A stretch of 64,000 bases of DNA from Dysidea avara (GCF_963678975.1 NC_089278.1:15543959-15607958); one strand, 5' to 3'. Shown: positions 1-12,507, counted from the first letter of the stretch. The notes: generated by a model from the sequence alone, not told the origin. Numbers and translations: made by a program.

Positions 1-221
1 GTAGGGTTCTACTTCTAGTGATAAAAAGTAGTGAAACAAGATATACGAATGAAGGTTGCTATTACAACATAGCTACACTGTATGTGGGAAATCCCTACTT
101 TGGCATTGAACAGGTAGTAGTAACATGCCAATGCAGGGATTTTCCAGCATACTGCAGCCATGTTGCAGTAGCTACCATCATTCATATTTTGTTCCACTAC
201 ATTTCATTGCTGGAACCCTAC
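1..221. mobile_element. MITE family A, copy 1, carrying kB-like motifs
   Basis: The ends are inverted copies (GTAGGGTTC at 1-9, GAACCCTAC at 213-221). Inner arms also mirror each other: a TGATAAAAAGTAGTGAAACA-like stretch on the left and a TTGTTCCACTAC-like stretch on the right. A related element lies at 39342-39524 and fragments at about 43960-44035 and 62290-62410. There is no coding capacity. It contains GGGAAATCCC (86-95) and GGGATTTTCC (136-145), both fitting the kB consensus GGGRNWYYCC. Confidence 0.7.
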
Positions 222-289
222 ATGTTGCATGATCACATAGTAGCATACAGAATGTCCTTCATTTCAGAAGTCTGATACACCATTAAACT

Positions 290-650
290 GTGAGGTAGCC
301 TGCAAAAGCATGAAGGGCACTTGAGGGATTCAAGGACAACTTAGCGGTGAAGTACCTCCTCCCTGACAAGCTCACAAAATATGCTGTCAGTGGAGTCCCA
401 CAAAGATGTAGTTAGTAGTATCTCTACCTACCTCAAGATGGAGTTGCAGGTGGGCTGCTTGAATGCAAAGAGTTGAAGGTGAATATTAGCCCCTTCAGGG
501 TAATCCCCAAAAGGGTAGGCCCAAATGTGGGTGGATACAGAGACAAAAGTGTAAATGACAAGATCCCCAAGGTATGGTGCAGCCTTTCAGTATAAGACGT
601 AGTGGAGCAGATACCAGAGTAAAGCCCCAGCATCCTAAATGGATATCCAT
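290..650 (+). pseudogene. Retroelement reverse transcriptase fragment (decayed)
   Basis: A plus-strand reading between about 440 and 600 gives VIPKRVGP followed by SVNDKIPKVWCSLS. This resembles the block before the RT palm in DIRS/Ty3-like elements (pattern VIPKR...SVNDGIPK..CSL, recalled from the family). The next codons run into stops (from about 592), so the copy is dead. It lies antisense within the NF-kB intron. The exact clade cannot be settled by eye. Confidence 0.45.
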
Positions 651-747
651 CAAGTCTACCGTAAGTTCCCCTCCCCACAACATGACACTAACACACTTCA
701 TCGTGCACACATTACCCCCCCTCCCCATGATATAACACACTACTTAC

Positions 748-3004
748 CAAATTCTTGTGGTAGGTACGTGAACTGGCGAGGGTCACTCATTTCCCGATCA
801 GACGGACGCCTCAAGGCCACATTAACCACAACTTGCCGCTCAATAACTCTGTTGAAGTATGCTGGAGTGCGAAACACTATTGCATATTGGTGGTGTACAT
901 CATGAGGTCCAAACTCTGCCTTAGCCTCCCACCGGTCGTAATTGTTTACTGTAGTATGCAGTGATGAAGCCATACAACTCATACAAGAGTGAGGCTCACC
1001 TGATCCTTCTACTTTCATTGGCACATCTTCATAAAACACCACCTCAACATCATCTGGATAATAATAACATTGTCATAAGTGACATGTAATGTATTATATG
1101 ACAAATTTTGATCAAGACTGTAGTGCGGCCCACGAAGTCAGCACACAACACCGTAAGTATTACAGTGTAATAATGACATCATGGTTCAAGCTAGCCACTC
1201 ACTTTTCTGAACTTTATCACACAATAGAAATACTTCATCTCCTCCATTAACACTACCACTGTGCCTATCCAGTCTGCTGATCTTTAGTGTGGCTGCTGAA
1301 GGTGCCTCTGTAGTCATGATGGTGTATGCTACACTGTATTCTAACAACTTGACTACTCACTGCTATCGTACACCTTCTGAGAGAAGACAGGCTCCAGTGG
1401 AATAGTAAAACGACCATTTTCATCTGGCAAGAAGGCCTGAAAGCATAATCTGACAACACTAAGATTCATATTCTTGCCGATACGATCTGCTTCACTTCGG
1501 ATCATTTCCTGGTCATCTAACAACACCAAACAACAATCCTTTTATACATTCTGTAGTGATCAATACCTTCAGTAAGTTGTGGCTGCTCCCCAGTTACTGC
1601 TGACTCGCTGCGTTTTTCTTGCAGTAAGAGTTGTTGAGTGAATCGATCAACTAAAACATCTACAACCTTCTTACGTGTCACGTGTAGTATACCAAGATTT
1701 GGAAACCTGAGTGACATTACATCATTAATAACAACGTGTAGTAATGTTGTATCTGAAAGGATTAATCAGCACTTTTTATTGTAATGGCCTTGAATATGAA
1801 ATTTCTAATTTTCTCCCTACACCAGTTTGCCTTTTTGTAACAATTCATCACTAGTTAACTTCTATAACACCACATCAAAGGAGAGAATGGCACCAGATGC
1901 ATGGGGCTATGAATTGCACCAAGACAGGGGCTTGAGCTCCTAATACATACCTAAATACTGGAAAGAAGTAAATGTTTTATGTAGATCTTACAACACTACA
2001 CAAAGCACTTCTGCATTTAATCTGCTCACTTTGATTCTACCAGGCGTAGTGCAGAAATTATGAATAATCTGGATTTGGAGATAGCAAACCCACTAAAGCC
2101 ATTGATGCACTGGCCACGAATTGTGTTGGAATTGAGGAAACAAAGGACGAAGGTAGGTCCATGATACATGCATTGTACAACCTACAGTACACCAAAAGCC
2201 ACATGTCTAATCCAAGCAACTTCTTACCGTAGAAATACCGTATTTTCAGGTTGCTTGTGAAACGTAAAAACAAAAATGGAATTATGTGTACAATTCATGT
2301 GAGGATATAAAATGAATTTCTGCTGAAAATTTGTGTATTTTGCCTATCATATAAAGATTATCTTACAGTACATTGGGTTTTACTGGCGAACTACTAACTA
2401 CAATCCAGTTCGAGATATTCGTACTATGGGTCATGTGTTTGATCACGTTTCTGCTCTACGTTTTCGCAAGCAACATGAAAAATACGGTATCAAGCCTATA
2501 GCACAAGGCTGAAGGTGATATAGAACATTCAAAAAATGAAAATTATAGAAACTCATCACAAGTGTTTCTGAAAGGTTATACCTGACCAATACTGCTGTGA
2601 AGGTAATATATGGCTGGTTTCAGGTCAACACAGTATTGGTGAGAAAACACAAACCTTTATACATGCTATACTATGCACATTACTATACATGACTCACGTG
2701 GCACACATGTCAGATTCTGGCCCAATCTCGACAGTACATTGTCCATTCTCTGTGTTCTTTCCAACAATGGAATGAGCATGGGGATAAGGGGGATCCGTCT
2801 CTGTTACCAAGGAGATTACAATTCTTGCTCTTCCACGGTAATTTAGCAACTGTGGAGAGTGAATGACATTAATTTGTACAGTACAGCTCTACTGTAAGGT
2901 AGGGTCAGTCAAACAGCCAATTAACACAAACACAAGTTAATTATAAATTACAAAAACCTGTAGCTGCATTTCACAAACATTTGGGTCTCAACGTTTTGTT
3001 CTGG

Positions 3005-3036
<32 letters not shown>

Positions 3037-3690
3037 AATACATGTACTTGTGTCCAAGTACTGACACACAGGCAGACAGACACATGTACAAATGGACACT
3101 GTTACCTGAACGGTGGGATAAGACTTTATCTTTTTCTTATCAGAGTTCTCTCCAGGTAATCCACCATGTGATTGACCCTCACAGTCGTAACGAAATCTAA
3201 ACCCTCTCTACAGCAACAATAAACCATTATCAGGGCATTTCTCCTACAACACATTTGATGCTTCATTTCCTCTGTTATCTATCAGGGGAGCCCCCTGATG
3301 ACATACAATAGGGGAGGCCTCACAGGTTAGACCACATTATAATGACAATGCTGTAATGTAGTTACCCCCTACAATGTGGTCCATAAACCATAACACATAA
3401 TAGAGGGGATATTCTCTGGGAATAACATCTAATTAATGAGCACCATACTTACTGATTTTGGTTGCTCCAATATTATCAGTTGTGGTTTTAATTGCTCTGT
3501 ACTGGCTACTGTTTCCATGGCTCCTACTCCTAATGGCAACACACATGGTGACAATTACTCTCCACCTATAGGGGATAAGGATACCATTAATGTCCATCCT
3601 AGGGTGTGTAGTGTGTTGGTGATGACTGTTCATTATGTCCTCCAGCATTGCTTGGGGGATGTCCCCCATCCCTGGTCCATCCATTGCCAT
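748..3690 (-). CDS. NFKB: NF-kB/Rel transcription factor, Rel homology region (C-terminal part outside window)
   Basis: DNA-binding transcription factor held in the cytoplasm and moved to the nucleus on signalling. Exons on the minus strand, all phase-consistent: 3585-3690, 3453-3529, 3106-3207, 2698-2849, 1567-1706, 1361-1516, 1203-1307 and 748-1053; the last may be split by a 51-bp in-frame intron (949-999). The Rel homology region starts near residue 62 with [11 protein letters not shown], the DNA recognition loop, followed by [30 protein letters not shown] and [17 protein letters not shown]. The dimerisation (IPT) half shows [37 protein letters not shown] and [12 protein letters not shown]. 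The ILHVTRKKV stretch looks more like the p105/p100 class than RelA. The last visible exon ends at a clean donor (747/748), so the nuclear signal and any ankyrin repeats lie beyond the left edge. The start at 3690 is the first Met of an open N-terminal exon; Met at 3684 is an alternative. Confidence 0.93.
2236..2489. mobile_element. Non-autonomous inverted-repeat element (MITE family B)
   Basis: It is bounded by TACCGTATTTTCAGGTTGCT on the left and the near-exact inverse ending AATACGGTA on the right, with TA ends suggesting a Tc1/mariner-type target. About 30 bp of each terminus is complementary. It has no ORF of substance and sits in an NF-kB intron. A related single-ended relic lies near 38080-38140. 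Confidence 0.7.
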
Positions 3691-5013
3691 GGTAACTATA
3701 TAACATTGTACAATTAGTGTATCCATGACAGCAAACTACAACACAACAATTCTTTAACAGAATACATGTACAAAGATACCGTAAACAACAAAAGTTTGGA
3801 GTGACTAGTTTGGCAAATTTAAATTTGCGAATCAGCTATTCAATATATCGTTCTAAAGTAGCATAGTAAATTTGCCAAACTTTTGTCTGCCAACCTGCTT
3901 CATATTCTGATTTGCCAAACTTAAGGCTTCGTAGTCTATAATCTCCCCCCCAAATATGCACAGAATGTATGGACTGCCACTAGAGAAACATCTCTACAAC
4001 AGACACTTTAAGGAATTTCAGGCTCTTCAGATAGACATATTTGGTTTTTCTAAAATTCTGAGAGTTTGTTAAGAGAGGTTTGTGTGTATTAGTATAGGTT
4101 TTTAGGCATAGGTTATAGGCTTTGTTTCTTTACTATAGGTTTGTGTGTATCCCTAATTGATGATCATCACAGAATAACGACCACTTTTCCTAAGGGTACA
4201 TATCCTCTCATTGAAAGGCTTAACACACCACCCCTGGCAGTAATGAGACCACACCCTCTATGATCACATGATGACTCCTGTGCCAGTATCACGTGATACT
4301 CCACACAAGGAAGGCGCAATATACGCGCAATAACAGGACACACCCTCACGTTCAACTCAAACTATACCCCTATATTTGAGACCACCACTCCCTGTAAAGG
4401 CCATAAAATTAAACACGTGCACATTTGTGACATTCAAACTCACACAACAGACTAACCTGACTAGCTGACTGACTATTTCTCACACACAATCAAACGCGCT
4501 ATCAAACTAACTGCTCCTCACACTAATTGCAACAGGATATACTGAAGAAGGGACCGCTACTGGGGATTGTTTGTGACAAATAAAATTCCCCACCGGATGT
4601 CCTCTCGTAAGAATAATCCCCGGCTAAATCACGCGAATAGTACTACACGGGTCACGTGCTATGAATTCCAGTCATTCATTGATTTCATTCTCACCTCCTG
4701 TATAACGATCTCGCTCTTACGAGGCACAAGCACGGTGTGAAATATATCGTGCGGGATCGTGGAAAGTAGTAGTTGCCGGAAATGTTTAGTGGTAGGTGAC
4801 TAGTAAACAAATATTAATACTAGAGGCGCTTAGTAGAGAAGCCATTCAGTGTAAACAGGCAGCGAAGTTTACACGTCCAGGTAGTGCTCTTAGTAACGTC
4901 TTTCTATCACTATCACCTCACTAAACCAGTTGCTGTGGGTCTAGTTTTTAACGCGCCAAACTGTTTCACTGCTGTGCGGAAAGTGCAGAACCAGGGGGCG
5001 GAGCTAATTAGTG
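3691..5013. other. Divergent intergenic region between NF-kB and the TBATA-like gene
   Basis: The start codons point away from each other, 1.3 kb apart. The region contains an AT-rich relic with repeated TTTGCCAAACTT-type motifs (3780-3925), GTTTGTGTGTAT repeats (4078-4150) and several CACGTG/TCACGTG motifs toward the plus-strand gene. Both promoters should lie here. I could not identify a TATA box or start site with confidence. Confidence 0.4.
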
Positions 5014-6715
5014 ATGGCGACGTTTGTGCCTAAGGAGCGAGAAATATTACTTCGGCATCCGATATTGGAGGAGCTAAAGCAATTACCGCATGAGACATAC
5101 TACTCGTACAATAATGCCTTACACAGTGGATTGAGCGAACGTGATCGACTCATTTTATCGGCTGGATATCGTCCGCAACGAGTGGAGTTCTACACGAGGC
5201 ATAACCCTCACCCAACCCGCGTGAGACACATGAAGGGCTTACTGGATGTGCCAATATGTTGTGTAGAAGATAATACTGACAGAAGATTGTTGTTTTCACC
5301 GCCAAGTGGGGAGGCTGCGCTAAGGCTCTACAAGAATTTACTGGATTCTACAGGTTGGTAATCAGTTTAACAGCTGATAGTGATCATTTATTGTATTCCC
5401 AAGGTCGTAGCGAACTGGAGCATAGGACACAGCTAGCGTTAAGCAAAGCCCTAGCTCAAGCCACGCCCACCCCTCCTCCAACAAGAACACCCGGCAGTAG
5501 CCAGGCGGGACGCGCGGTCAGAAGGAATGAATACAGCCAATTAAATGATGATCAGGTATGTACATGTTATGGCTCATTAGCTATAATAAGACAGTGTTTG
5601 TGTGGCCAACCTTGAACCTCACTTGTCACAGTGTGATAGCTTATTAGCCATATGCACATAATTATGAACCACACATAATATCTTTGTTACTGTCCCTGTG
5701 ACCTGACAGCATTTCCTTGTTGGAGTAGTCCAAGGAAAGCGTTCTGGCCATGCAAGACTACTAGGCGCCTGTGACAAAGTATTATATATATAGGGACTCG
5801 GAATCTTAATTTACACTATATTTCCATTGGGTGCAGAAATAATTCCAGACTACATCACATTTTATTTGTTCAATAGATACTCCAGTTGTTGTGTCAGATC
5901 CTACAAACTGATTCTGTGCTGGTGTGCAAGGCTTGGCTTGATCAAGCTTCTGAGGCTGGTAAGCAGCTGGCAGCAGTTTATGTGTATGTGTGAACTTCAC
6001 TTACTGTTTGTTGTTAATTAGTGTTGTATGTTATCACCAATTAGTACCACAATTGTTAGAATGATCACATAGTATTTACCTTGACAACACATGTGTGACA
6101 CATAAATGCATAGGCACACAACACGTACACTCATGCACACACTGCACACTCAGACACACAATACATGGTATATCAGTTACTATTTATTGTTTTGTTACAG
6201 AGAAGGCAATAGTTCTCAACATGTTGGGGCTTGCAGCTCGTGGAGTAATCAGTTACTCTGGTCCAGCTAATGATGTCACTAACAGCATTCAGCAGCCAGC
6301 ACAGAACATGGGAGTATGGCAGCAGGAGCAGTCTCAGGTTGTCAGTGGCAACCTGCCACGCCCACCTTGTGATCAGCGACGCTCACAAGTTGACAATGAA
6401 GACCCAATTGTACATGTTGCTAAGCAACTATCTCGACTGGCTAGTCGTCAAGGTTACCATTTGGATGAGATTTATCGTCAACTACCACAACGTTCCCGAG
6501 TGTCATCACGACCAAGATCTGCCACTATGGAACGCCCCAAACCTACTGGTCATGTAAGCAGGCAGCGTTCTAGATCACAAAGTGGTAGCACTGTCCCTAA
6601 GGCAACCAGTCCACCACCTCCAGTTGGTGTGACTGTTACCAAGCAACAGTTACAAAAACCAGAGCAGAGACCACCAACAAGACTGAAGTATGTATCAACT
6701 TGGAGTCATCAGTGA
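5014..6715 (+). CDS. SPATIAL/TBATA-like protein
   Basis: Three phase-consistent exons: 5014-5353, 5404-5555 and 6203-6715, giving 334 residues. The third exon requires the acceptor two bases downstream of the first AG in a CAGAG. The N-terminal exon encodes YRPQRVEFYTRHNPHPTRV followed by RHMKGLLDVPIC. This matches the FFSRHHPHPQHVTHI...G.PVC block I recall from the SPATIAL/TBATA family, which is expressed in vertebrate thymus, brain and testis and has no established biochemical activity. The C-terminal 170 residues are low complexity (Gln, Pro, Arg, Ser) with short charged helices. A donor-like GTATGT at 6689 could instead splice to an unseen exon, so the C-terminus is tentative. The family call rests on one conserved block. 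Confidence 0.6.
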
Positions 6716-8783
6716 TATGAACATGCTGTAATATAGTAGCTAATGTTTATCTGTTGTATATGATCCTATGTATAAGAATACAATCACTTATTAAACTGTG
6801 TTATAGCAGCTGTGTGTATGGCTAGTGGATGTAGTGAAACTTGTAATAACCCAGTAGAAATTCATGAAATGAAAGAATTGCATGTTAGCATCCTGACAAG
6901 AAATTATTTTGAAGTTCAACTAATTTGAGACTAGATATGCTAACACTCTAATAGAGTAGTCAGTAATAGAACAACTAGTTCATCTACCAAATCTAGTATG
7001 ACTATAGTTGCTAATGAGGTGGGTGTGTAACAGCTATCTAGGCTAGGTGGTGGTATCCTTTCTTGTATGTCAAGTTTACTGCAATATAACTATGCACTGA
7101 TGCACTCTAAAAAAATGAAGCGTGCTTTGTGCACAAAATCAGTGTCACGGTGCATACTTTCGGGCTCAAAGTGTGCACTGTGGCACCGTTTTGTGTGCAA
7201 AGCACACTTAGAGTGTGTTCATGCTAATAAAATGTTAAACTTTTGAGCTTTTCGGTATTGTATCTCAAATTGTACCTGTAAAGCAGTTTGGGAAAAAGAA
7301 AAGAAGTTACAAAAATCCATGCAGTCTTTGACAATTCCTGTAGTAAAGGGGAAAAAAGTTAAAAAGGAAGTATCAAGGCCAGCCATAGGAACTTGCAAAA
7401 AAAAGGGATAAATGGTGCGGCCTTAAAAAGCCTGGGTGAAAAAAGTTGTGACATCAAAGGTGGCGGCCAAGAAATGGCTGCAATGATTTCATCCAGGTTT
7501 TTTAAGGCCACACTTTTTTTCACAGCTTGGCTGTTTTTGTGCAGATCATATATATATTTTCCCAAACTATTTTACAGGTGCAATATAATATTATGCACCA
7601 CATTAGTGGACTGAGAAGAGCTTCCAGTGGCTAGCTATACAATAGATAAATTTCTGCATGGTGACACCACATCAGTGGTGTTATGAGAGTACTAGTGAGG
7701 AAAGAGCAGATTTTGATGATCTGATACTGAATCTGAGAGCACTTCAAGATTGCATTCACTATTTTAACCTTTTATGTATTAACTATGCTGAGATTGAATC
7801 TGAGAACATTTTTGATAAGTTTTATGTGTCATTTTAAGTCAGCTTAACCTAAGTGTATAGTGTAGTAGTCACTCACAATTTTAGGGGGTGAGTCTGAGAT
7901 TTTAGGGGGGGGGAAGTTCCCCCCTAACAGCCCTAGAAGAATCACTGCTTTGAAGCATGAGTATAGTTAGTGTAATTCATTGTAAGTTTATTTTCAACTT
8001 CTTAGCTACATTAGCATGATATGCTATAAACAATGGATGGGAGCAGGTCCCTCTCCCTACACATAGTGACACTTTTATTGGTCAATATTTGCAACAAAAG
8101 TCAAAACTGATAGAACAGTCAAACACTCTAATAGAACAGTCACATTTTGTACCGTGAGAGTGATTCTGCCAAATCTCCCTCATCCCCACCCTCTGGTCTG
8201 CTCCACCATCCCCATGATGAGTTATAAAACTCAAATACAGCAGTTGCAGAAGACTGTTACCTTTGTTGCTGTACACTGATGATTTGAAAGTTGGCAGGTA
8301 GAGATTTGTATGGAATCTCTGGAAATAATGGATATGGGTGGACATCTATTTAAAATTAAGTTGTTAAATTAAATACTGTTAAATAGTGGTGGATTTGAGG
8401 GGAGTAGTGCTTGGGGTGTAACTATCTTGTTAAGGGAAAGGTGCTTATGACAATAAAAACTTAAAGCCACCAAAACACTCTAATAGAAGAGTCAAATATT
8501 TCCATAACACTTAGTAAAGTGACTAGTTTTTGTGATTGGAGGCCTTAGCTGGGTTGTAGACTATATATGTGCAACATGTATAGTACAGCTAGATGTATAG
8601 TACAGCTAGAATACATTGTTACCAACTTGGTAATCCATAAACTCTATCATTATAATATAATTGAACATTATTTTATTAAACTGACTAAATCTATATTATG
8701 ATGATGCTGTATTGCTAATAAGTCATTGCAAAGCTAATTCCATTCTGATGACGGGTTGGAGTGGACTATAAGGCAGGGACCGA
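6716..8783. other. Repeat-rich intergenic region
   Basis: No gene is seen. It contains a hairpin element (7103-7217), a copy of a dispersed repeat whose core reads AAGAAATGGCTGCAATGAT (about 7260-7570), and CTCTAATAGAACAGTCA-type motifs (about 6948, 8104 and 8475). The 3' end of the TBATA-like gene and the 3' end of the PDZ-LIM gene converge here. Confidence 0.5.
7103..7217. repeat. Hairpin element
   Basis: The left arm (CACTCTAAAAAAATGAAGCG, then TGCTTTGTGCACAAAA) is the imperfect inverse of the right arm, which ends TGTGTGCAAAGCACACTTAGAGTG. The loop is short and the whole unit is about 115 bp. It looks like a fold-back MITE. Confidence 0.6.
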
Positions 8784-11700
8784 TCATTTGCAGTTGGTAC
8801 AATAAGGACTACCGGCCTTCACAAAGAATGACTGGCCCTCCAACGGGTTCCTACATGCCTGCAAGTAATAACACACTATGATTTTCATTCCTACAATTAA
8901 AAATACTTACAGTACACACGAAGCATTCTGGGTGCCAGTTCTGGTCCATGGCCTCCACCCATAGTTCATTGCCCCCAATCAGCTGCTTGCACCCAAAGCA
9001 CTCAACACCAAAACTAACAGTGAAACACTGTGTACATAACAGGTGGCCATCTTCATAATGAAATCCTCCCTCTTCTATCCCACTTAGTTTCCTTTGACAC
9101 TGGCTACACACAAAATGTTCTCCGTGCCAGTAGCGACCCATCGCTGTCATGTAGTTCTGTTACCATGGTTACAAAGTGATGTTAACATTGTTGTTGTCAT
9201 GCTCACCCCAGTGATTGCTTGTTGACATCCTTCACATATTGGAGCAACACCTTGTTTGTAACATTGTTCACAGTATACATCATTGCCTTCGATCACAAAT
9301 GTGACATTACTGAGAGGCTGAGAACATGACGAGCAGCAGAAACAGTCTGGATGCCAATTACTGCCCATTGCTGTAGCATAGGGACCCCTAGTAGTGACAC
9401 AAAATATAATAGAGGATAGTAGCAACACACTACAACACAGCTACCAAAGTACTGCCTTAACTGATCAATACATGTATATACCAGCAAGTGTTACTATGCC
9501 AAGGTACCTGTCATAAAAATACCTGATTGGATCATTACACTTGGCACATTCAGCTTGACGGTCACAAGCTTTCTTGGTGCCGGTATCCTGTGTTGGTTGA
9601 GGGGGTGCCTTCACCACGGTAATAGGAGGTGGTGCAGGCCGGTTGATACCTGCTACAGTAGCAGGTTTTGGTGGAGGAGGCTTTGGTTGGCTAGGGGGCT
9701 TGGTAACTGTTGGCTTCACTGTGATAAGCACCCTGTGGCTTAACAATAGGAAGTGGCTTACAAACAAGTACCTGGTGATTTAAGAATTCCTTTAGTAACA
9801 GTTGCTGAGGGAGGAGGTGGCGTGTGGTGTGGTTGTCCAATCACAGGTGGTTTGATAATGGTTGAAGGGTGTGGTGTGCTGTAATTAGAGTGTGATAGCA
9901 GCATAAGAAATGATGCAATAATACTTGTCATCTTCTGTGATTGTGATACGACGGAACGCAGGTGACTGCAATGTGGATTCAGCTGATTGGTTAAGATCTG
10001 TCTCATCTGTTAAGATGGAATCTGTGATCACACCAGCCTCTTTGTTACTATAATAACACTACAGGTAAACAACATGTTTGTATCTCCATGGTAACTCACT
10101 ATAGTTGTGCAGGTGGAGTAGTAGTAACTGACACGGCAGGTGTTGCTGTGATAACAGGGGGTGTGGGCCTACTAGGTGGAGGTGCTGGTCTGTTGGAGGA
10201 AGGAGGTGTGGTCACATTTGCTGATACTGGATTGGTTGGTTTAGGGGGAGTTGGCCGTGATTTCTGAACGTTAATGGTTACACCTCCAGTGGTATGCACT
10301 ACCTTTGGTGAGCTGGTAGTGGTCTAGAGTGTGGTATGATCATGTGATCCATTGCACAATATGACTTACAGATGTTGTCACAGGAACAGTGGGTGGGGCT
10401 GGTCGGGTAACAGGTGCAGTTGTTGTAACAACAGTGTCTACAGATGCTGTCGGTCTCTTGGGAACTACACTAAAGAAGCCACACAAGTTACATCTGTCTT
10501 AAGAACAGAAAAAAAATCCAGTCTTTTAAAATACCAACACTATCTGTTATATTAAATGTATATTTATCGTAGTCGCTATTCATCCAGTACTGGATGCCGA
10601 CTTGCAGTCTATTCGCCCATCATACCTCAGGTATCAAGCACACTAGTTGTGGTGAGTTTGAGGTGAGCTTTGGTTGGAGCGAGCGTCCCGGCAAAGCTGG
10701 GTCAACCCTAGCTCGCCTCAAACTCACTACTTTTACACAGACAGTGAAGGACATCATTATGGCTTAACAGGCAAACTTAAGGTTAGCGTTAGAGTTTGGA
10801 TCGGGTTCAGCTTTAGTTTCTTCTTCACCCAGTCTTCTTACTTTATACAGGTTACTTATTGAATCACATTTTATAAGACAGAAAAATGAGCAACTTAACA
10901 GCAGTAGTACAGCCGATACCACACTGGCCCAGGTTTGAGTCCCAGAAGTTTTACGATTAATATTTTTTGTCAACCTTTTTATTACATACTGAACTGGATG
11001 AATAGCCCCTTCCTATATTTATCACTGGCTTTTATAACTCTGTGGATTAGTGTTGTTTCAGTTAACTGTAACTAAAACTAAAAGTACTTTTAGTAAGGTG
11101 AATATATTTAAGTTAACTAAAACTAAAACTATAACTAAAACAAACGTATATAATCACTGAAACTATAACCATAAATAAAAGGTTTTCATGTTTCTAACTA
11201 TAACTAGAACTAGAACTAAAAGATTTTGATGTACATAACTAAAACTGTAACTAAAACTAAAAGTTTTTCATGTTTCTAAAACTAAAAAACAAAGAGTGAA
11301 TAACCATAACTAAATCAATAACTAAAAAGAATTAAGAAAGATTACTATAACTAAAACTAAAACTAAAATTATTGATGAAACTAGCTACAACTATAACTAA
11401 AACTCCATACTAAAACTCCATACTAAAACTCCATACTAAAACTCCATACTAAAACAACACTACTGTGGATGAAGGTTAGCTATCTCTTGTACCATACTGA
11501 AAGAAACCTGGGGTTTTGTATACAGGGCTTACAATAGAGACAAGCCATGTAGCTATAGAGTCATACATTGTGATGATTAAACAAGTATATTTTGAACACC
11601 CATTACAGTACAATGATGCTTCCATAGATAGTATATACTATCTACGATGCTTCAAGCAGGTGAAGTGAAAGAACCACTAAATGACAGCTTTAGTGGGGGT

Positions 11701-12437
11701 TTTCTAAAACAACTCTAGGGTTACATGCTTTACAACATACCTTCATGAGTACAGTTGCAATAACACAAACAGTGTCCAATTTCAAGTAAAACCTCTAGTG
11801 AAAACGTATACATGCCTATTGAAGATGGCACCTGTACCTGATAATATATTGCATTGATCTATTGTGTACTCTAGTTTCTACAAAGCCATGCAAGTTGTTA
11901 ATAGAAGCCATACACGTAATTGACACATTCTTTAGCAATAATACTACACAAATACCAGGTATGATAGTACCTTATTTGGCAACATGATATGTTTCAATAG
12001 TACCCACTCATACAAGTAATAAACAACATCTCACTTTGACACGGTCAGGCGAAGACTCTGGCCAGTCCCTCTAATCAAGGCCTGAGCATCATGATGCTTA
12101 AGATCCTCGGTGGGCGTGTCATTAATCGTCAACACGAAGTCTCCGTCCCGCACACCCCCTAATGCCGCTTTGCTACTCGGCGTGACCTATCACGTGAACG
12201 ATAACCACAACCCACCATACACATTAACAGTGCACTACAATTACACCACAGTATGGCAAGATATATCATCGTAGCGAACACCACCATACGGAATACGTAT
12301 AATAGCTTGGTTCATGTTGGTATCACGTGCATCTCTACCTTAGAAACGACTAGCGGAGAACAGAAATCTTTACCACCGTTCAATTTGAGGCCCCAGGGAC
12401 CACCACCACTCAGGAACACTTGACGATTGCCTGACAT
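8784..12437 (-). CDS. PDLIM: PDZ and LIM domain protein (ALP/Enigma/ZASP type, three LIM domains)
   Basis: Cytoskeletal scaffold: in the family the PDZ domain binds alpha-actinin and the LIM domains bind kinases and other partners at actin structures. Exon 12339-12437 starts MSGNRQVFLSGGGPWGLKLN and exon 12035-12186 completes the PDZ domain (GGVRDGDFVLTIN). Proline/threonine-rich linker exons follow at 10370-10464, 10100-10323, 9925-10047, 9772-9878 and 9523-9718. LIM domains are spread over 9523-9718, 9207-9387, 8911-9156 and 8784-8858. Signatures include CAKCNDPIR, NWHPDCFCCSSC, YCEQCY, CEGCQQ, HFVCSQC, CTQC and CFGCKQ; the last LIM ends YCTNCK and stop. The 3' splice phases agree throughout. 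The junction from exon 12035-12186 to 10370-10464 is off by one phase, so an extra exon probably lies in the 1.57-kb intron. The start codon is 103 bp from the RPS14 stop on the same strand. Confidence 0.9.
10465..12034. other. PDZ-LIM intron with repeats
   Basis: The intron holds two repeats. One (about 10573-11006) has inverted ends around CTATTCATCCAGTA. The other (about 11050-11463) is built of ACTAAAACTAAA-like tandem units. One short coding exon is suspected because the flanking phases do not match, but I could not place it. Confidence 0.45.
11050..11463. repeat. AACTAAAACTAAA-type tandem repeat with inverted ends
   Basis: About 400 bp are made of degenerate AACTAAAACTAAAACT units, ending in four copies of a 15-bp unit (ACTCCATACTAAAAC). 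The left end TAGTGTTGTTTCAGT is the near inverse of the right end ACTAAAACAACACTA. This suggests a terminal-inverted-repeat element whose interior has expanded. Confidence 0.6.
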
Positions 12438-12501
12438 GTTTGAACTAAGTCCGGATATCTCGAAATAATTATTTATACGCGCATATTACAGGTTGCGGGT
12501 T

Positions 12502-12507
12502 TTTAAT
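12502..12507 (-). terminator. Probable RPS14 polyadenylation signal (ATTAAA)
   Basis: Read on the minus strand, ATTAAA occurs about 33 nt after the RPS14 stop codon. It lies between that stop and the PDZ-LIM start codon, so RPS14 mRNA 3' end formation must fall in the PDZ-LIM promoter or leader. Confidence 0.5.

Larger units (their letters stand above)
1..747. other. NF-kB intron with transposon relics
   Basis: This is the part of the NF-kB intron inside the window. It holds a complete small inverted-repeat element (1-221) and a decayed retroelement (about 290-650). I see no further NF-kB exon here. Confidence 0.6.

Noticed and set aside
3783-3930. TACCGTAAACAACAAAAG-started repeat as a complete MITE
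   Set aside because: The left end resembles the 36339-36547 family, but I could not find a matching right terminus. It is probably a relic.
4167-4355. 62-codon minus-strand frame upstream of NF-kB as an upstream exon
   Set aside because: No usable donor joins it in phase to the NF-kB first exon, and the sequence lacks protein-like conservation.
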